64,000 nt of DNA from Planctomycetota bacterium (GCA_021776825.1 JAJFFG010000093.1:163828-227827); one strand, 5' to 3'. Numbered from the stretch's first letter, positions 15,711-25,688 are shown. Program-made: numbers and translations. Notes: a model not told the origin generated them from the letters alone.

Positions 15711-18700
15711 ATGACGAGGCGCTGGCGGCTATTGATCGCGGGCTTGCTTCTCCTCGCCGGTGCGGCTGCGTGGCTCGTGCTGGCGCCGGAGCAGGCGGCC
15801 GACGCGCCGCCGGTCGCGGTGGCCGAGGACCAGCCCGCGGAGGTGGTTGCCGGCGCGCCGACATCGGCGGAGGCGATCGAAACCGGCCGGGTTCATGTGA
15901 CACCTCACGACGCCGATGAGGTCGCCGACGAGCTGCCACCGCCCGGCGCGATCCGCGTCGTCGAGTCTGACGGATCGCTGGCGATGGCGGCGATCTACGT
16001 GACCCATGACCCCGTGTGGTCCCTCGATGGTCGACGCTGGGTCGGCGGGACAGGGCCAGACGGCGTCCTCCTGGCGGAGGACCGCGACCTCGACGGCGGT
16101 CTCGGTGGGTTCATCTGGGCGATCTCGTCCGGACGCATCGCCGGGCCGGAGCGCTTCGACGCACTGGGCCACACGCTCACACTCGGTCCTGGTACAGAGA
16201 TCGAGATGCACGTGCGTCGTCCCGACGGAACGCCTGTCACCGGGGCGCTCTGCGACGCCGATGACTGGCGTACTCAGGCCGTGACCGATGCCGACGGCGT
16301 GGCCGTCCTCTCCGGCTTCCCAGCCGGTGGCACAGTCCAGGTGCGGGCGCGCGTGTTGCGCTCGAACGGTCGCGCTGTCGCCAACGTCGAGCTGCCGGCG
16401 GATGGTTCGGACTGCCAGGTCGAGATCGAGATCGTGCCAGGCGCGGGACCGTTCGTTCTGGTTGCCGTCACGGGCGACGTCGCACCGGATGATGAGGTGC
16501 GCATCGACGTCACGGGTGGACAGTCGAGTCCTGCCCACGTCGAGCTCCGCGGTGACGACCCGCCGTTGCTGGTCTCGGTGAAGGATCGGGGCGAAGCGGT
16601 CGTGACGCTCTCGGCACGCGCTCTCGGGACGCGGCCGGCGACCGACACCGTCGAGGGCCTCGAGAGCGGTACCACCGAACGCGTCGAGCTCGAGCTCGTG
16701 GTGGGCGGCACTCCCCAACGTGGGCGTGTTCTGAATGCGGACGGCACCCCCGCGGTGCGGGCGGAGGTCGGGACCGTCAACAACGTGCTGCGTTGGGGGT
16801 CGGAGGTCACCGACGAGGGCGGGTGGTTCGACGTCCAGACCGAGTGGCTCGGCGAGCCGATCCTCGCCATGCGAGATCGTGAGGCGTGCAGCCCCGTGAT
16901 CACGTTGCAGGGGGACTCGGACGAGCTCGTACTGCATCTCGGCGAGGGGGCGACGCTGCATGGGATCGTGCGCGACGAGACGAGTGGGCAACCGGTGGAG
17001 GGGGCGCAGATTCGCGTTGCGTTCGGCATCTCCCAGAGCGATCGCGAGTGGTACGCCGAGAGCGACGCCGGTGGCGCGTACAGCGTGTCAGGAATCCCGC
17101 CCGGAACGTTCGTCCTGCCGCGGATCGAGGACTCACCGAAGGCGTCGCCGGTGACGGGAACTAGCTTTCACGGGTGGCCGCGTGGCACGGCGCTGGAGAA
17201 GCGGCTCCTCCGCGAGGGGCTCGCCCATCGCATCGTCGATCGTGAGACCGTTCGTCACGATCTGGCAGCCACGGCGAACGCCGGAGGTGAGTGCACGTTT
17301 CGTGTCGTCTTCCCGCCCGGTGTCGACTTGCCCGAGCGCTACAAGGTCGAACAGTCATTCACGGCGCCGCGTCGCTCGCGCGAATCCGAGTGGCACGAGA
17401 CCACGAAGGAGGGCACCCGGGAGAACATGCAGTTCACGGTCTTCCTCGAAGAGGGTACGCATCGTCTGCGCGTGACGGCGCGCGGGCTGAGCGGCGCGGC
17501 CCCGGAGCTCGTGGTGAGCGGCGAGGGTCCGCCGTCGGGGATTGAGATCCACGTGCGCGAGCGACGCACCGTGATCGGTCAGCTCGTCGACGCGAGTGGC
17601 AAACCGTTCGCGCGCGAGGACGTGAGTATCCGCGTCGCCGTCACCGGGGTCGGCGGCGGGCGCTCGGTGGGCAGTGCCCGCACCGGTGCGGCGGGCGTCG
17701 CCAACCTCACCGACGAGGTGCCCGCGGCTGCGAAGGTCGACGCGGACGGAGCGTTCGTCGTGTTCACGCTCGACGGCGAGGGCCTCTACGCGGCGTCCCC
17801 TTGGGGCAAGGAGGCCAACCTCCGTGTGCCGGGCCGCGCGTGGGCGCAGCGCCTGCGCGCGGCGACCTCGGAGCCGTGGTGGATCAAGATCCCAGTCGTC
17901 AAGGCGCCGCGTGTCACCGTCCGCGTGCTCGATGCGGAGAAGAAGCCGGCCGCCGGCGTCCAACTGCGTTGGAAGCGTTCGTTCAACAGCGACTGGACGG
18001 AGGGCGTCTCGGACTCCGAGGGCGTTGTCTCGATCACGCTGTCCGACGAGTACGACGAACTGGAGATCGAGGCGACCGGGGGCTGGATCGGGGGGCGCGA
18101 GTTCCAGCGGATGTCCGCGCGCACGAGTGAGACGACGCTCTCGGTGGACCGGCGTCGCACGGTGCGCGTGCGCTTCACCGATCCGGCTGGCAACGCCCTC
18201 GCCGACCTGCCGGTCATCTGCTTCGTGCCCGGAGTCTGGACCGAGACGGTCACGGACGAACACGGCTTCGTCGAAACCGACGTGCCGCTATCCGAGACGA
18301 CGTTCGAGGTCCGGTCGCGGGGGCATTGGCCACCCGCCGACGTCGCCGCTCCCGCCGGCGCGACGCAGGTTGACGCCGTCATCGAACCGCTGTTCGCCGT
18401 GACGTTCGAGGTCCTGCTCCCACCGGAACTCGCGCGGCCCGAGGCGGTCGATGTCCGGATCGGCACCGGGCGCAAGCCCCACGGTGAGTGGGAGCGCATC
18501 GACGTCGAGCCCGACGTGCCGCTCCGCACGAGCGCCGACCTGCCGCGGCGTCCGTTTGCCGTCAGCGTCGACGTGCACAACCGCTTCTTCGGTGGAACAG
18601 CGCAGTACACGGGAGTCGAGGACGTCGTCGTCATCCGGGTCGAGCGCGTTCCGCTCCGGTCCGTGGTCTTGGTCGTCACTGACATGTCGGGAGCCGTGGT

Positions 18701-18920
18701 CGCGGGCGAGCGGCTCCATGTCTTCGCACATGGGAAGCGCGACGAGCTCGACGAGTACGTCGAGACGGACGCACAGGGGCGCTTCACGCTCGAGCTGCGA
18801 CCCGTGGCGCTGCCGGCGATCGCGATCGAGGCGGACGACCGTCGCGGGGCGCAGTGGGACTTCGACCCCGACCTGGTGCATGAGGGACCGATCCCGATCG
18901 GGCTGGGTCCTCCTCCCTAG
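15711..18920 (+). CDS. giant exported carboxypeptidase-regulatory-like domain protein
   Basis: The 1069-aa protein has an N-terminal hydrophobic anchor (LLIAGLLLLAGAAAWLVLA) and is otherwise extracytoplasmic. It is a string of beta-sandwich units of the carboxypeptidase-regulatory-like/SpaA kind, visible as repeated pairs 'G.V....G.pv..a.V' and 'TD..G.F.v.g...G' (for example LHGIVRDETSGQPVEGAQIRV with ESDAGGAYSVSGIPPGTFVL, and VTVRVLDAEKKPAAGVQL with VSDSEGVVSITL). No catalytic domain is recognisable. Such proteins are usually adhesive or structural at the cell surface. It is a paralogue of the 21051-24059 and 43499-46534 genes. It converges on the DUF1697 gene with 6 bp between stops. Confidence 0.8.
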   Translation: MTRRWRLLIAGLLLLAGAAAWLVLAPEQAADAPPVAVAEDQPAEVVAGAPTSAEAIETGRVHVTPHDADEVADELPPPGAIRVVESDGSLAMAAIYVTHDPVWSLDGRRWVGGTGPDGVLLAEDRDLDGGLGGFIWAISSGRIAGPERFDALGHTLTLGPGTEIEMHVRRPDGTPVTGALCDADDWRTQAVTDADGVAVLSGFPAGGTVQVRARVLRSNGRAVANVELPADGSDCQVEIEIVPGAGPFVLVAVTGDVAPDDEVRIDVTGGQSSPAHVELRGDDPPLLVSVKDRGEAVVTLSARALGTRPATDTVEGLESGTTERVELELVVGGTPQRGRVLNADGTPAVRAEVGTVNNVLRWGSEVTDEGGWFDVQTEWLGEPILAMRDREACSPVITLQGDSDELVLHLGEGATLHGIVRDETSGQPVEGAQIRVAFGISQSDREWYAESDAGGAYSVSGIPPGTFVLPRIEDSPKASPVTGTSFHGWPRGTALEKRLLREGLAHRIVDRETVRHDLAATANAGGECTFRVVFPPGVDLPERYKVEQSFTAPRRSRESEWHETTKEGTRENMQFTVFLEEGTHRLRVTARGLSGAAPELVVSGEGPPSGIEIHVRERRTVIGQLVDASGKPFAREDVSIRVAVTGVGGGRSVGSARTGAAGVANLTDEVPAAAKVDADGAFVVFTLDGEGLYAASPWGKEANLRVPGRAWAQRLRAATSEPWWIKIPVVKAPRVTVRVLDAEKKPAAGVQLRWKRSFNSDWTEGVSDSEGVVSITLSDEYDELEIEATGGWIGGREFQRMSARTSETTLSVDRRRTVRVRFTDPAGNALADLPVICFVPGVWTETVTDEHGFVETDVPLSETTFEVRSRGHWPPADVAAPAGATQVDAVIEPLFAVTFEVLLPPELARPEAVDVRIGTGRKPHGEWERIDVEPDVPLRTSADLPRRPFAVSVDVHNRFFGGTAQYTGVEDVVVIRVERVPLRSVVLVVTDMSGAVVAGERLHVFAHGKRDELDEYVETDAQGRFTLELRPVALPAIAIEADDRRGAQWDFDPDLVHEGPIPIGLGPPP

Positions 18921-18926
18921 GTGTCG

Positions 18927-19466
18927 TCAGCCCTCGGCTGCGGCGAGGGCGAGCAGCCGTTGCACCGTGCGCCAGTTGCGCCCGGTCGTCGGCACGCCGA
19001 ATAGCCGCTCGGCCTTGGCGGCGAGTTTCGACCGACCGATGCCCTCCGGCGCGTGCAGGTAGAACACGCGCCCGACGAGCTCACAGCGTTCGCCGCGGGT
19101 CCGGAGCGCGTCGATCGCCGGGAGGTCCGGCTGCTGCGGATCGCTCGCGAGGAAGGCGAGGTGCAGCTTGGACGGATCGTCCTCGGCGTCGGGGAACGGA
19201 TTGGCCGCGGCGGCGTCGACGAGGTCCGCAGCCGTGATGAGGAACACCTGTGGGGCGAAGCCCTTCGCGGCCTCGATGGCGTCGCGGATTTCCACGGCGA
19301 GCGGCGCGGCATCGGAGGCGTGACGCAGTACCACGTTGCCGCTCTGGATGTAGGTCTTCACGTCCTCGCATCCGAGACGCCCCAGGATCGTCACCAACTC
19401 CTTCATGGGGAGCAGGTGGGAGCCACCGACGTTGATGCCGCGGAGGAGAGCGATGTGGAGCGTCAT
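18927..19466 (-). CDS. DUF1697 domain-containing protein
   Basis: The 179-aa product matches DUF1697 over its full length: ALLRGINVGGSHLLPMKEL at the N-terminus, CEDVKTYIQSGNVVL, and GRSKLAAKAERLFGVPTTGRNWRTVQRLL at the C-terminus. Family members are compact cytoplasmic proteins of unknown function. The frame stays open for 37 codons upstream, but the family motif begins right after the ATG at 19466, which is therefore the start. The 330 bp beyond it hold an inverted repeat and a MITE-like element rather than a gene. Confidence 0.9.
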   Translation of the reverse strand: MTLHIALLRGINVGGSHLLPMKELVTILGRLGCEDVKTYIQSGNVVLRHASDAAPLAVEIRDAIEAAKGFAPQVFLITAADLVDAAAANPFPDAEDDPSKLHLAFLASDPQQPDLPAIDALRTRGERCELVGRVFYLHAPEGIGRSKLAAKAERLFGVPTTGRNWRTVQRLLALAAAEG

Positions 19467-19489
19467 GGGGCTCGCGATCCTACGCGTGC

Positions 19490-19564
19490 CCAGGCGCGTC
19501 CAGCGTGGCGTTCTCCCGAGCGATGTGAGCCAGCCCACATCGTTCACTAGGACGCCACGCCTGG
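19490..19564. repeat. imperfect long palindrome
   Basis: The arms (about 19498-19528 and 19534-19564) are complementary at roughly 24 of 30 positions, with a 5-nt centre; CGATGTG/CACATCG and CGTGGCGT/ACGCCACG are the strongest parts. The right arm is also the left end of the element at 19532-19783, so the left arm may be a decayed extra terminus facing it. Confidence 0.6.
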
Positions 19565-19783
19565 CGGTCCCGAGCACGCGATCTCTCGCCCCGGCGCCGC
19601 TTCACTGTTTTATCCGGACAGGCGCATCTAGAGGGTGCATGCGCGTCTCCGGGACGAGATCTCACGCACTCGGAGCCGCCAGGACATCGTGCGACGGGCG
19701 AACGCGACACGTGACGGAGTTCACCTGCGCCGTTCCTCCGGTCTCGCCGCGATCCCGCGACGCCCTAGTGAACGATCCGGGCT
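19532..19783. mobile_element. MITE-like element with 28-bp inverted ends
   Basis: The left end AGCCCACATCGTTCACTAGG (continuing to 19559) matches the complement of 19756-19783 at 23 of 28 positions. The interior has no credible ORF or transposase. The termini resemble those of the 241-bp element (AGCCCGGATCGTTCACTAGG versus AGCCCGGACTATTCATGAGG), suggesting a common transposase family. The right end lies 12 bp before the GTG of the next gene and contributes a TAATGT hexamer (19783-19788) that could act as a -10 box. Confidence 0.7.
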
Positions 19784-19795
19784 AATGTCCCCGGC

Positions 19796-20857
19796 GTGTC
19801 CACGTTCTTTGTCTGCGTCGCCGTCACCCCGCTCGCGCTCGCCGTGCTGGCGACGTGGTGGTTCCGTCGTCGACGACGCGCATCGTCTGCCGGTCTCGGC
19901 TCGCTGCTCATCGGCAACGTGCTCGTCTTGGCCGTGCTCGCATCGATCGCGTTCCTCGGCGTCGAGACGACCTACCGCTTCGCCTACGACACCACGAACT
20001 CGTTTGGCTTCGGCCTCGTCCACGAGCGATGGTTCGAGCGCCACTGGCACCGCAACGAGAGCGGCGTGCGCGACGACGTCGAGTACGCGCGACCGCTCGA
20101 CCCGACGCGACGGCGCGTCACGTTCATCGGCGACTCGTTCACGGCGGGACACGGCATCGACGACGTCGCGGACCGCTTCGCCAACGTGGTGCGCGCCAGC
20201 CGTCCGAAGTGGGACGTGCAGGTGATGGCGCACGCGGGCGCGGATACGCCGCAGACGACCGAGAGCGTGCAGACGCTCATCGATGAGGGCTACGGCTTGG
20301 ATCTCGTCGTTCTGGTCACGTGCCTGAACGACATCGGTCCGGCCGATCCACGCGGCTACGACGTGATCCATCAGGTCTATGACGACCTGCCGCCGGATGG
20401 CTTCTGGATGCGCAACAGCTTCGCCGTCAACACGATCAGCCATCGACTGCGCGTGCTGTCCGCGCCCGAGTCTGCGAGCTACTTCGACTTCGTGCGCGAC
20501 TCCTACACCGGCTCGGTCTGGACCGAGCAGCGACGGCGTCTCGATGATCTGACCACGCGCATCGTCGGCGCCGGCGGCCGGCTCGGTGTCGTCACGTTCC
20601 CATTCCTGCACGCCCTCGACGGGGAGTACCCGTATCGCTCCGCGCACGGCGCCCTGACCACACACTGGCGGGAGCGCGGCGTGCCGCACTTGGATCTGCT
20701 GCCGACATTCCACGGCCGCGCGTCGGCGGACCTCGTCGTCAACCCGTTCGACGCCCACCCGAACGAAGCAGCGCACGCACTCGCGGCCGAAGCGATCGAG
20801 GCCTTCGTCGCGAGGCAGTTCAGCGACCTGGGCGCGCCCGGGGACCGCCCGAGGTAG
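19796..20857 (+). CDS. SGNH/GDSL-like hydrolase with two membrane segments
   Basis: The 353-aa protein starts with two hydrophobic segments (about 3-22 and 36-56) flanking a basic loop (WWFRRRRRASS), followed by an extracytoplasmic SGNH domain: block I FIGDSFTAGHGI (about 115-126, Ser nucleophile), an LNDIG segment as block III, and block V NPFDAHPNEAAH with Asp and His. This is the SGNH arrangement common for planctomycete putative O-acyl esterases. The only sensible start is GTG 19796, just downstream of a MITE-like element. The C-terminus runs into a short direct repeat (CCGAGGTAGC twice, about 20848-20867). Confidence 0.82.
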   Translation: MSTFFVCVAVTPLALAVLATWWFRRRRRASSAGLGSLLIGNVLVLAVLASIAFLGVETTYRFAYDTTNSFGFGLVHERWFERHWHRNESGVRDDVEYARPLDPTRRRVTFIGDSFTAGHGIDDVADRFANVVRASRPKWDVQVMAHAGADTPQTTESVQTLIDEGYGLDLVVLVTCLNDIGPADPRGYDVIHQVYDDLPPDGFWMRNSFAVNTISHRLRVLSAPESASYFDFVRDSYTGSVWTEQRRRLDDLTTRIVGAGGRLGVVTFPFLHALDGEYPYRSAHGALTTHWRERGVPHLDLLPTFHGRASADLVVNPFDAHPNEAAHALAAEAIEAFVARQFSDLGAPGDRPR

Positions 20858-20963
20858 CCCGAGGTAGCCCGAGCGAGTTTCGAACCGAGAGGGGGAGACC
20901 TGACCAGATCTCTCTGCTGAGCCTCGAAGGTGATGGCTCGAGCTCCGCCCCGGGCGCCGTTTC

Positions 20964-20993
20964 TTGAGGTGGGGCGAACCGGGCCGGGACAAT
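20964..20993 (+). promoter_or_regulatory. putative sigma70-type promoter
   Basis: TTGAGG (20964-20969) and GACAAT (20988-20993) are separated by 18 bp, each matching 4 of 6 consensus positions, and lie 57 nt before the start at 21051. The rest of the 193-bp gap shows nothing else. Confidence 0.4.
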
Positions 20994-21050
20994 CGGAGTT
21001 CCCCTGCGATCGGCGGCGTTCGACTGCCCGATCCACTCAAGGAGACGCCC

Positions 21051-24000
21051 ATGCGTCGTGCCCTGCCGATCGTCTTGCTCCTCATCATCGGAGCGCTGCT
21101 CTGGTTCGTGCTGTCCGGTGGGGTAGGCGACGATCCATCGCGCGTGGCATCCGACGACCCCGCGGCCGTCGAGGGCGACGGGACGGAGGAGGACGGGCGC
21201 ACGAACCGCAAGCGCGCCGGTGCCGAGGAGCCTGAACGGAAGCGCGTCGCGGATCTCCCGTCGGACCCGTTTCTGCGCCGTTGGCCCGAGGTCGGCCAGG
21301 AGGACGAGCAGGACCCCGACCTCGGGGCGATCACCGGACGCGTCATGGTCGACACTCGGACGCCTGCGAAGGATGCGGTTCTCGAGGCCGGTGAGCGCGG
21401 TGTGCTCTTCGCGCGCGTGCACGTTCCGCCCGACGGACGCTTCACTCTGAAGAACGTCCGCCCGGAGCGGTCGATCGCGATCACCGCCCGCGTTGACGGA
21501 CGCGCGCCGGGCGGCATGGACAAACTCAGCGTGCTAGCGGGCGAGACACTCGATATCGGCACGGTCTTCGTCGGAGCGGCGTTCGACCCGAACGTGTCGA
21601 ACCGCGTCACGGTGCGGGTGCTCGACAACGAGGGCGCGCCGCTCGCCGATGCGCAGGTCACGGCGAGCACGGTCTACTACGGCTCGCTGCTGATGCTCGG
21701 CCATCTCGAGAAGCAGCCCGGCGGCACCGTCGTGCGCGACATGACGAACGCTGACGGTGAGGTCGTCTTCGAGCAGATCCCGCCGTCGGGCTACGACGTC
21801 TTCGCCGAGGCCGAGGGCTACACGTTCGAGGTCAAGCAGCGCGTCACGATCCAGGACGACACGCGCGGCGTGTTCGAGTTCCGGCTCGACCCGGGCCTCT
21901 CGATCTCCGGCATCGTCACGGACGAGGAAGGCACTCCGGTCGACAACGCGCGCGTCGGCGGCATGCTCTGGGGGCAGTTCACTGCGGTGCCCGGCGTCTC
22001 GAGCGATGCCGAAGGAAAGTTCGAGTTGACGGGCCTGAAGCAGGGCAGCTACTTCGTCTTCGCCGCGAAGGACGAGCTCGGTGGCGAAGACATGCAGGGC
22101 ATCGCGGCCGGCACTGCCGATCTCGAGATCAAGATCCCGCTCGGCGGTGAGGTCACGCTGAAGGTCACCGACAAGGCGACCGGCGAGCCGATCCTGAACT
22201 TCGGCGCGCGGCCGTTCCTGAAGGTGCCGTTCGCGTATCTGTTCGCACCGCTGCTCGAGGCCGAGACCACCGACGGTGTCTTCACGTTCCGCATGCCCGC
22301 GTCCGACTACGGGCTCGAACTCTCGGCGAACGGCTACGCGCTCGAGACTCTGCCGACGCTGAAGATCCCGTCGGAGGCACCGGTCGAGATCGCCCTCGTG
22401 CCCGCAGGCGTCGTGCACGGTCGGGTCGTCGCAACGTCTGACGGCCGGCCGATCCCCGGCGCCGAGATCTTCGTCAAGAAGGGCGGCTTCCCGCCGACGC
22501 GCGTGAAGGATCTGTCGGCCACTTCGGACGAGAACGGCGAGTTCACGCTCGACAAGCTGGCGCCCCGCCAGCTGAGCCTCTGGGTCAGCCACGTCGACCA
22601 CACGGAGAAGCTGTTCGAAGGCGTCGCGCCGGTCGTCGCCGTCGAGGGCGAGGAGCCGACGCGCGTCGACTTCGAGCTGAGCGCGGGCGGCAGCATCGAG
22701 GGCGTCGTCTACGACGAAAACCACGTGGCCGTCGCCGGCCAGATGATGAACCTCGCTGCGGGCTTCGACATGTTCTCGGCACGCACCGCGCTGACGGATG
22801 ACGAGGGGCGCTTCGCCTTCGAGAACGTCCCTTCCGAGCGCAGCTACATGATCTCTGTCGGGAGCATGATGCCCGGCCAGCCGGGTCAGTCGCGCAGTGA
22901 CGTGCGCGTTACGGACGGCGCGGTGACGGTCGTCGACTTCGGCATCGCGTCCGGCGGTCGCGCGGTGCGTGGCGTCGTTCTGCGCGGCGAGGCGCCGGCG
23001 GCGAACACGTCGGTGTCGCTGGTGGCGGATGACGGCAGCGGCGGCGTGGTGCAGAAGCGCACCGATGACGCGGGCGTGTTTGTGTTCGAGGGCGTGCAGG
23101 CCGGTCGTTACCAGGTCTCGGTCCAGCGCGGTGGCAATCAGTCGATCACGCTCGTCGTGCGCGAGGACGCGGACCCGGACGAGATCCGCATGGTGCTCGC
23201 GACAGCCGAGATCCTCGGCACGGTCGTCGACGACGCGACGGGCGAGGCGCTCGGTGGTGTGTACGTCGAGTGCGAGCGCATCGTGGACTCCGGCACGACG
23301 AATCTCGGCCGCATCACCCAGCAGTGGGCCGGCAACGACATGACGGGCGGCGACGGCGGCTTTGACATCGGCGGTCTTGCCGACGCGACGTATCGCGTCC
23401 GTGCGATGCGCGAGGGCTACGGCAGCGAGGTGGTCGACAACGTCGCCGTGAAGGACGGCGAGGGACCGGCGTCCTTGACGATCCGGCTCGGACCCGGCGG
23501 CACGGTCACGGGGTTCATCCGCAACCCCCAGGGCACGCCGATCACCGATGCGTCGATCGAGGCACTCAACGACAAGGGCCAGCGGCTGAGCATCGTGAAC
23601 CTCGTCACGTCGAGCAGCGACGGCGCGTACACGTACGGCGGACTCGCTCCCGGAAAGTACACGTTCACGGCGACCAAGCAGGGCTTCGCACCCGAGACGA
23701 AGCAGATCACGGTCACGACGGGCGACGCGCTCACGGTCGACTTCGCGCTGCTCAAGGGTGGGCGGATCGACGTGTCGGTCACCGGGTCGTCGTCACAGCC
23801 GATCGAGAAGGCCATTGTGACCCTGATGACGGAAGGCGGCCAGCGTGTGACGCACGGCATGACGCTCGACTCGATCTTCTCGACGCAGGCCAACCGGACT
23901 GACTCGAACGGAACATTCACCATCGAGGGCGTGGCTCCCGGTCGCTACCGCGTGAAGATGGAGCGCACCGGCCAGTCCGTGACAAGCGACGTGTTCGAGG

Positions 24001-24059
24001 TGTTCGAGGGCGGCACGTCCGCGGTCGAAGCCCAGCTTCCGATCGGGACCGACGAGTAG
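21051..24059 (+). CDS. giant exported carboxypeptidase-regulatory-like repeat protein
   Basis: The 1002-aa product has an N-terminal anchor (ALPIVLLLIIGALLWFVLSGG), then an acidic/basic linker and about nine or ten consecutive carboxypeptidase-regulatory-like beta units, each about 80-100 residues, with the alternating signatures 'isGiVtDeeGtPvdnArV' and 'sDaeGkFeltGLkqGsYfv'. No enzyme domain follows. AAGGAG at 21039-21044, 6 nt from the ATG, fixes the start. The CRTAC lipoprotein gene follows 4 nt after the stop, implying one transcript. The likely location is the cell surface, with a structural or binding role; ligands are unknown. Confidence 0.82.
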   Translation: MRRALPIVLLLIIGALLWFVLSGGVGDDPSRVASDDPAAVEGDGTEEDGRTNRKRAGAEEPERKRVADLPSDPFLRRWPEVGQEDEQDPDLGAITGRVMVDTRTPAKDAVLEAGERGVLFARVHVPPDGRFTLKNVRPERSIAITARVDGRAPGGMDKLSVLAGETLDIGTVFVGAAFDPNVSNRVTVRVLDNEGAPLADAQVTASTVYYGSLLMLGHLEKQPGGTVVRDMTNADGEVVFEQIPPSGYDVFAEAEGYTFEVKQRVTIQDDTRGVFEFRLDPGLSISGIVTDEEGTPVDNARVGGMLWGQFTAVPGVSSDAEGKFELTGLKQGSYFVFAAKDELGGEDMQGIAAGTADLEIKIPLGGEVTLKVTDKATGEPILNFGARPFLKVPFAYLFAPLLEAETTDGVFTFRMPASDYGLELSANGYALETLPTLKIPSEAPVEIALVPAGVVHGRVVATSDGRPIPGAEIFVKKGGFPPTRVKDLSATSDENGEFTLDKLAPRQLSLWVSHVDHTEKLFEGVAPVVAVEGEEPTRVDFELSAGGSIEGVVYDENHVAVAGQMMNLAAGFDMFSARTALTDDEGRFAFENVPSERSYMISVGSMMPGQPGQSRSDVRVTDGAVTVVDFGIASGGRAVRGVVLRGEAPAANTSVSLVADDGSGGVVQKRTDDAGVFVFEGVQAGRYQVSVQRGGNQSITLVVREDADPDEIRMVLATAEILGTVVDDATGEALGGVYVECERIVDSGTTNLGRITQQWAGNDMTGGDGGFDIGGLADATYRVRAMREGYGSEVVDNVAVKDGEGPASLTIRLGPGGTVTGFIRNPQGTPITDASIEALNDKGQRLSIVNLVTSSSDGAYTYGGLAPGKYTFTATKQGFAPETKQITVTTGDALTVDFALLKGGRIDVSVTGSSSQPIEKAIVTLMTEGGQRVTHGMTLDSIFSTQANRTDSNGTFTIEGVAPGRYRVKMERTGQSVTSDVFEVFEGGTSAVEAQLPIGTDE

Positions 24060-24063
24060 TCCC

Positions 24064-25668
24064 GTGCTGCGCGGCGCGGCACTGCTCGCGCTCCTGACGC
24101 TCACCGCCTGTGGCGGCGATGGTCCCACCATCGTGCGCTTCGATGCGGTCGACGGCGCCGATGGATTCCGGTTCCGCCACGAGCTCCCGGGTGGACGGCT
24201 CGACACGCTCCCGAAGGCCGCCATGGGTGGGTTCGCCGTGCTCGATGCCGACGGCGACGGCCGCATGGACCTCTACTTCGTGAACGGCGGTTGGCACGCC
24301 GACTTCGCGAATACGACTCGACCGGAACGCCCTGCGCCGAACCGTCTGCTGCGGAACCTCGGCGGCGGCGCGTTCGAGGACATCACCGAGACCTCTGGTA
24401 CGGGGGACATCGGGTTCGGGATGGGCGCGTGCGTCGGCGACTTCGACAACGACGGACACGCGGATCTGTTCGTCTCGAACTACGGCGGCAGCGTGCTCTA
24501 TCGCAATCGCGGTGACGGCACGTTCGAGGACGTCACCGAGGCGGCGGGGATCGAGCCGGGCTTCCACGCGGGCGCGGCCTTCGCGGATGTCGATCGCGAC
24601 GGCTTCGCGGATCTGTTCATCGCGCAGTACATCGATCCCGGCAATCGCGACGAGTCGCTGATGCTGCACGCGGGCTTCGATGGGTTCCCGCCGCCGCGCG
24701 CGTACGAACCGCTGCCCGCGCGGCTGTACCGCAATCGCGGAGATGGTACGTTCGAGGATGTCACGCAGACCGCCGGCGTCGGTGCGCACGGCAAGGGCAT
24801 GGGCGTGCTCGCGACGGACGTCGACGACGACGGTTGGATCGACCTCGTCGTGGCGAACGACACCGAGGCGAACTTCGTCTGGCGCAATCGGGGCGACGGC
24901 ACGTTCGAGGACATCGCCGCAGTGATCGGGATCGCGTACGGAGTGGACGGCGACGAGCGCGCCTCGATGGGAGTGAACGCCGGCGACCTCGACGGCGACG
25001 GGCGACTCGACCTCGCCATCCCCGACACCGCGGGCGGCAGCGTCTATGTCGCGCGAAAGCAGTGGTTCACGGATCGCGCGTCCGAGTGGGGCCTCGTGGC
25101 GGAGGTGAGCACGCTCGTCGGATGGACGGACGTCGTGTTCGACGCCGACAACGACGGACATCTCGATCTCTACAAGACGCACGGCGACCTACGCAGTCTG
25201 GACGCGCAGACGTCGTTCCTGATGCGCGCCGATCCCGAGGGCGGCTTCGAGCGCATGCTCGTGTCCGCAGGCGCCGACGTTCGCGCGTGCGCACGCGGCG
25301 CGGTGGCCACGGACCTCGACGACGACGGGCGTCTCGACCTCGTCGTGCTGGCGCTCGAGGGGAAGGCGCGGCTGCTCTGGAACAGCACGGAGGCTGCCGG
25401 TGGGTGGATCCGGCTGCGACTCGAGGGGACCGTGTCGAACCGCATGGCGCTCGGCGCGAAGGTGACGGGCACGGTCGACGGCCGCCCGGTGGTGGGCGAG
25501 GTGACCGGGTCCGCCGGCTATCTCTGCGGGGCGGATCCGCGCGTGCACTTCGGGCTGGGCGATGCCGACGCGCTGGAAGGCGTGACGATCCGTTGGCCGA
25601 ACGGGCGCGTGCAGGAACTGGGTGATCTCGAGGGCGGTCGGGAACATCGGATCGTCGAACCGAAGTGA
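24064..25668 (+). CDS. CRTAC1-family FG-GAP/ASPIC-UnbV lipoprotein
   Basis: The 534-aa lipoprotein (lipobox LTLTACGG) has a seven-blade-type FG-GAP/VCBS repeat propeller: VLDADGDGRMDLYFVNGG, GDFDNDGHADLFVSNYGG and VDRDGFADLFIAQY, each with the D-x-D/N-x-D-G calcium-binding loop. Between blades the phrase 'YRNRGDGTFEDVTE' recurs three times. The C-terminus is the ASPIC/UnbV domain (GAKVTGTVDGRP, VHFGLGDADALEGVTIRWPNG). Such proteins are extracytoplasmic, calcium-binding and abundant in planctomycetes; their function is not settled. The GTG start 4 nt after the preceding stop suggests translational coupling. Confidence 0.93.
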   Translation: MLRGAALLALLTLTACGGDGPTIVRFDAVDGADGFRFRHELPGGRLDTLPKAAMGGFAVLDADGDGRMDLYFVNGGWHADFANTTRPERPAPNRLLRNLGGGAFEDITETSGTGDIGFGMGACVGDFDNDGHADLFVSNYGGSVLYRNRGDGTFEDVTEAAGIEPGFHAGAAFADVDRDGFADLFIAQYIDPGNRDESLMLHAGFDGFPPPRAYEPLPARLYRNRGDGTFEDVTQTAGVGAHGKGMGVLATDVDDDGWIDLVVANDTEANFVWRNRGDGTFEDIAAVIGIAYGVDGDERASMGVNAGDLDGDGRLDLAIPDTAGGSVYVARKQWFTDRASEWGLVAEVSTLVGWTDVVFDADNDGHLDLYKTHGDLRSLDAQTSFLMRADPEGGFERMLVSAGADVRACARGAVATDLDDDGRLDLVVLALEGKARLLWNSTEAAGGWIRLRLEGTVSNRMALGAKVTGTVDGRPVVGEVTGSAGYLCGADPRVHFGLGDADALEGVTIRWPNGRVQELGDLEGGREHRIVEPK

Positions 25669-25688
25669 CTCGCTCTCGCCAGTGATGC

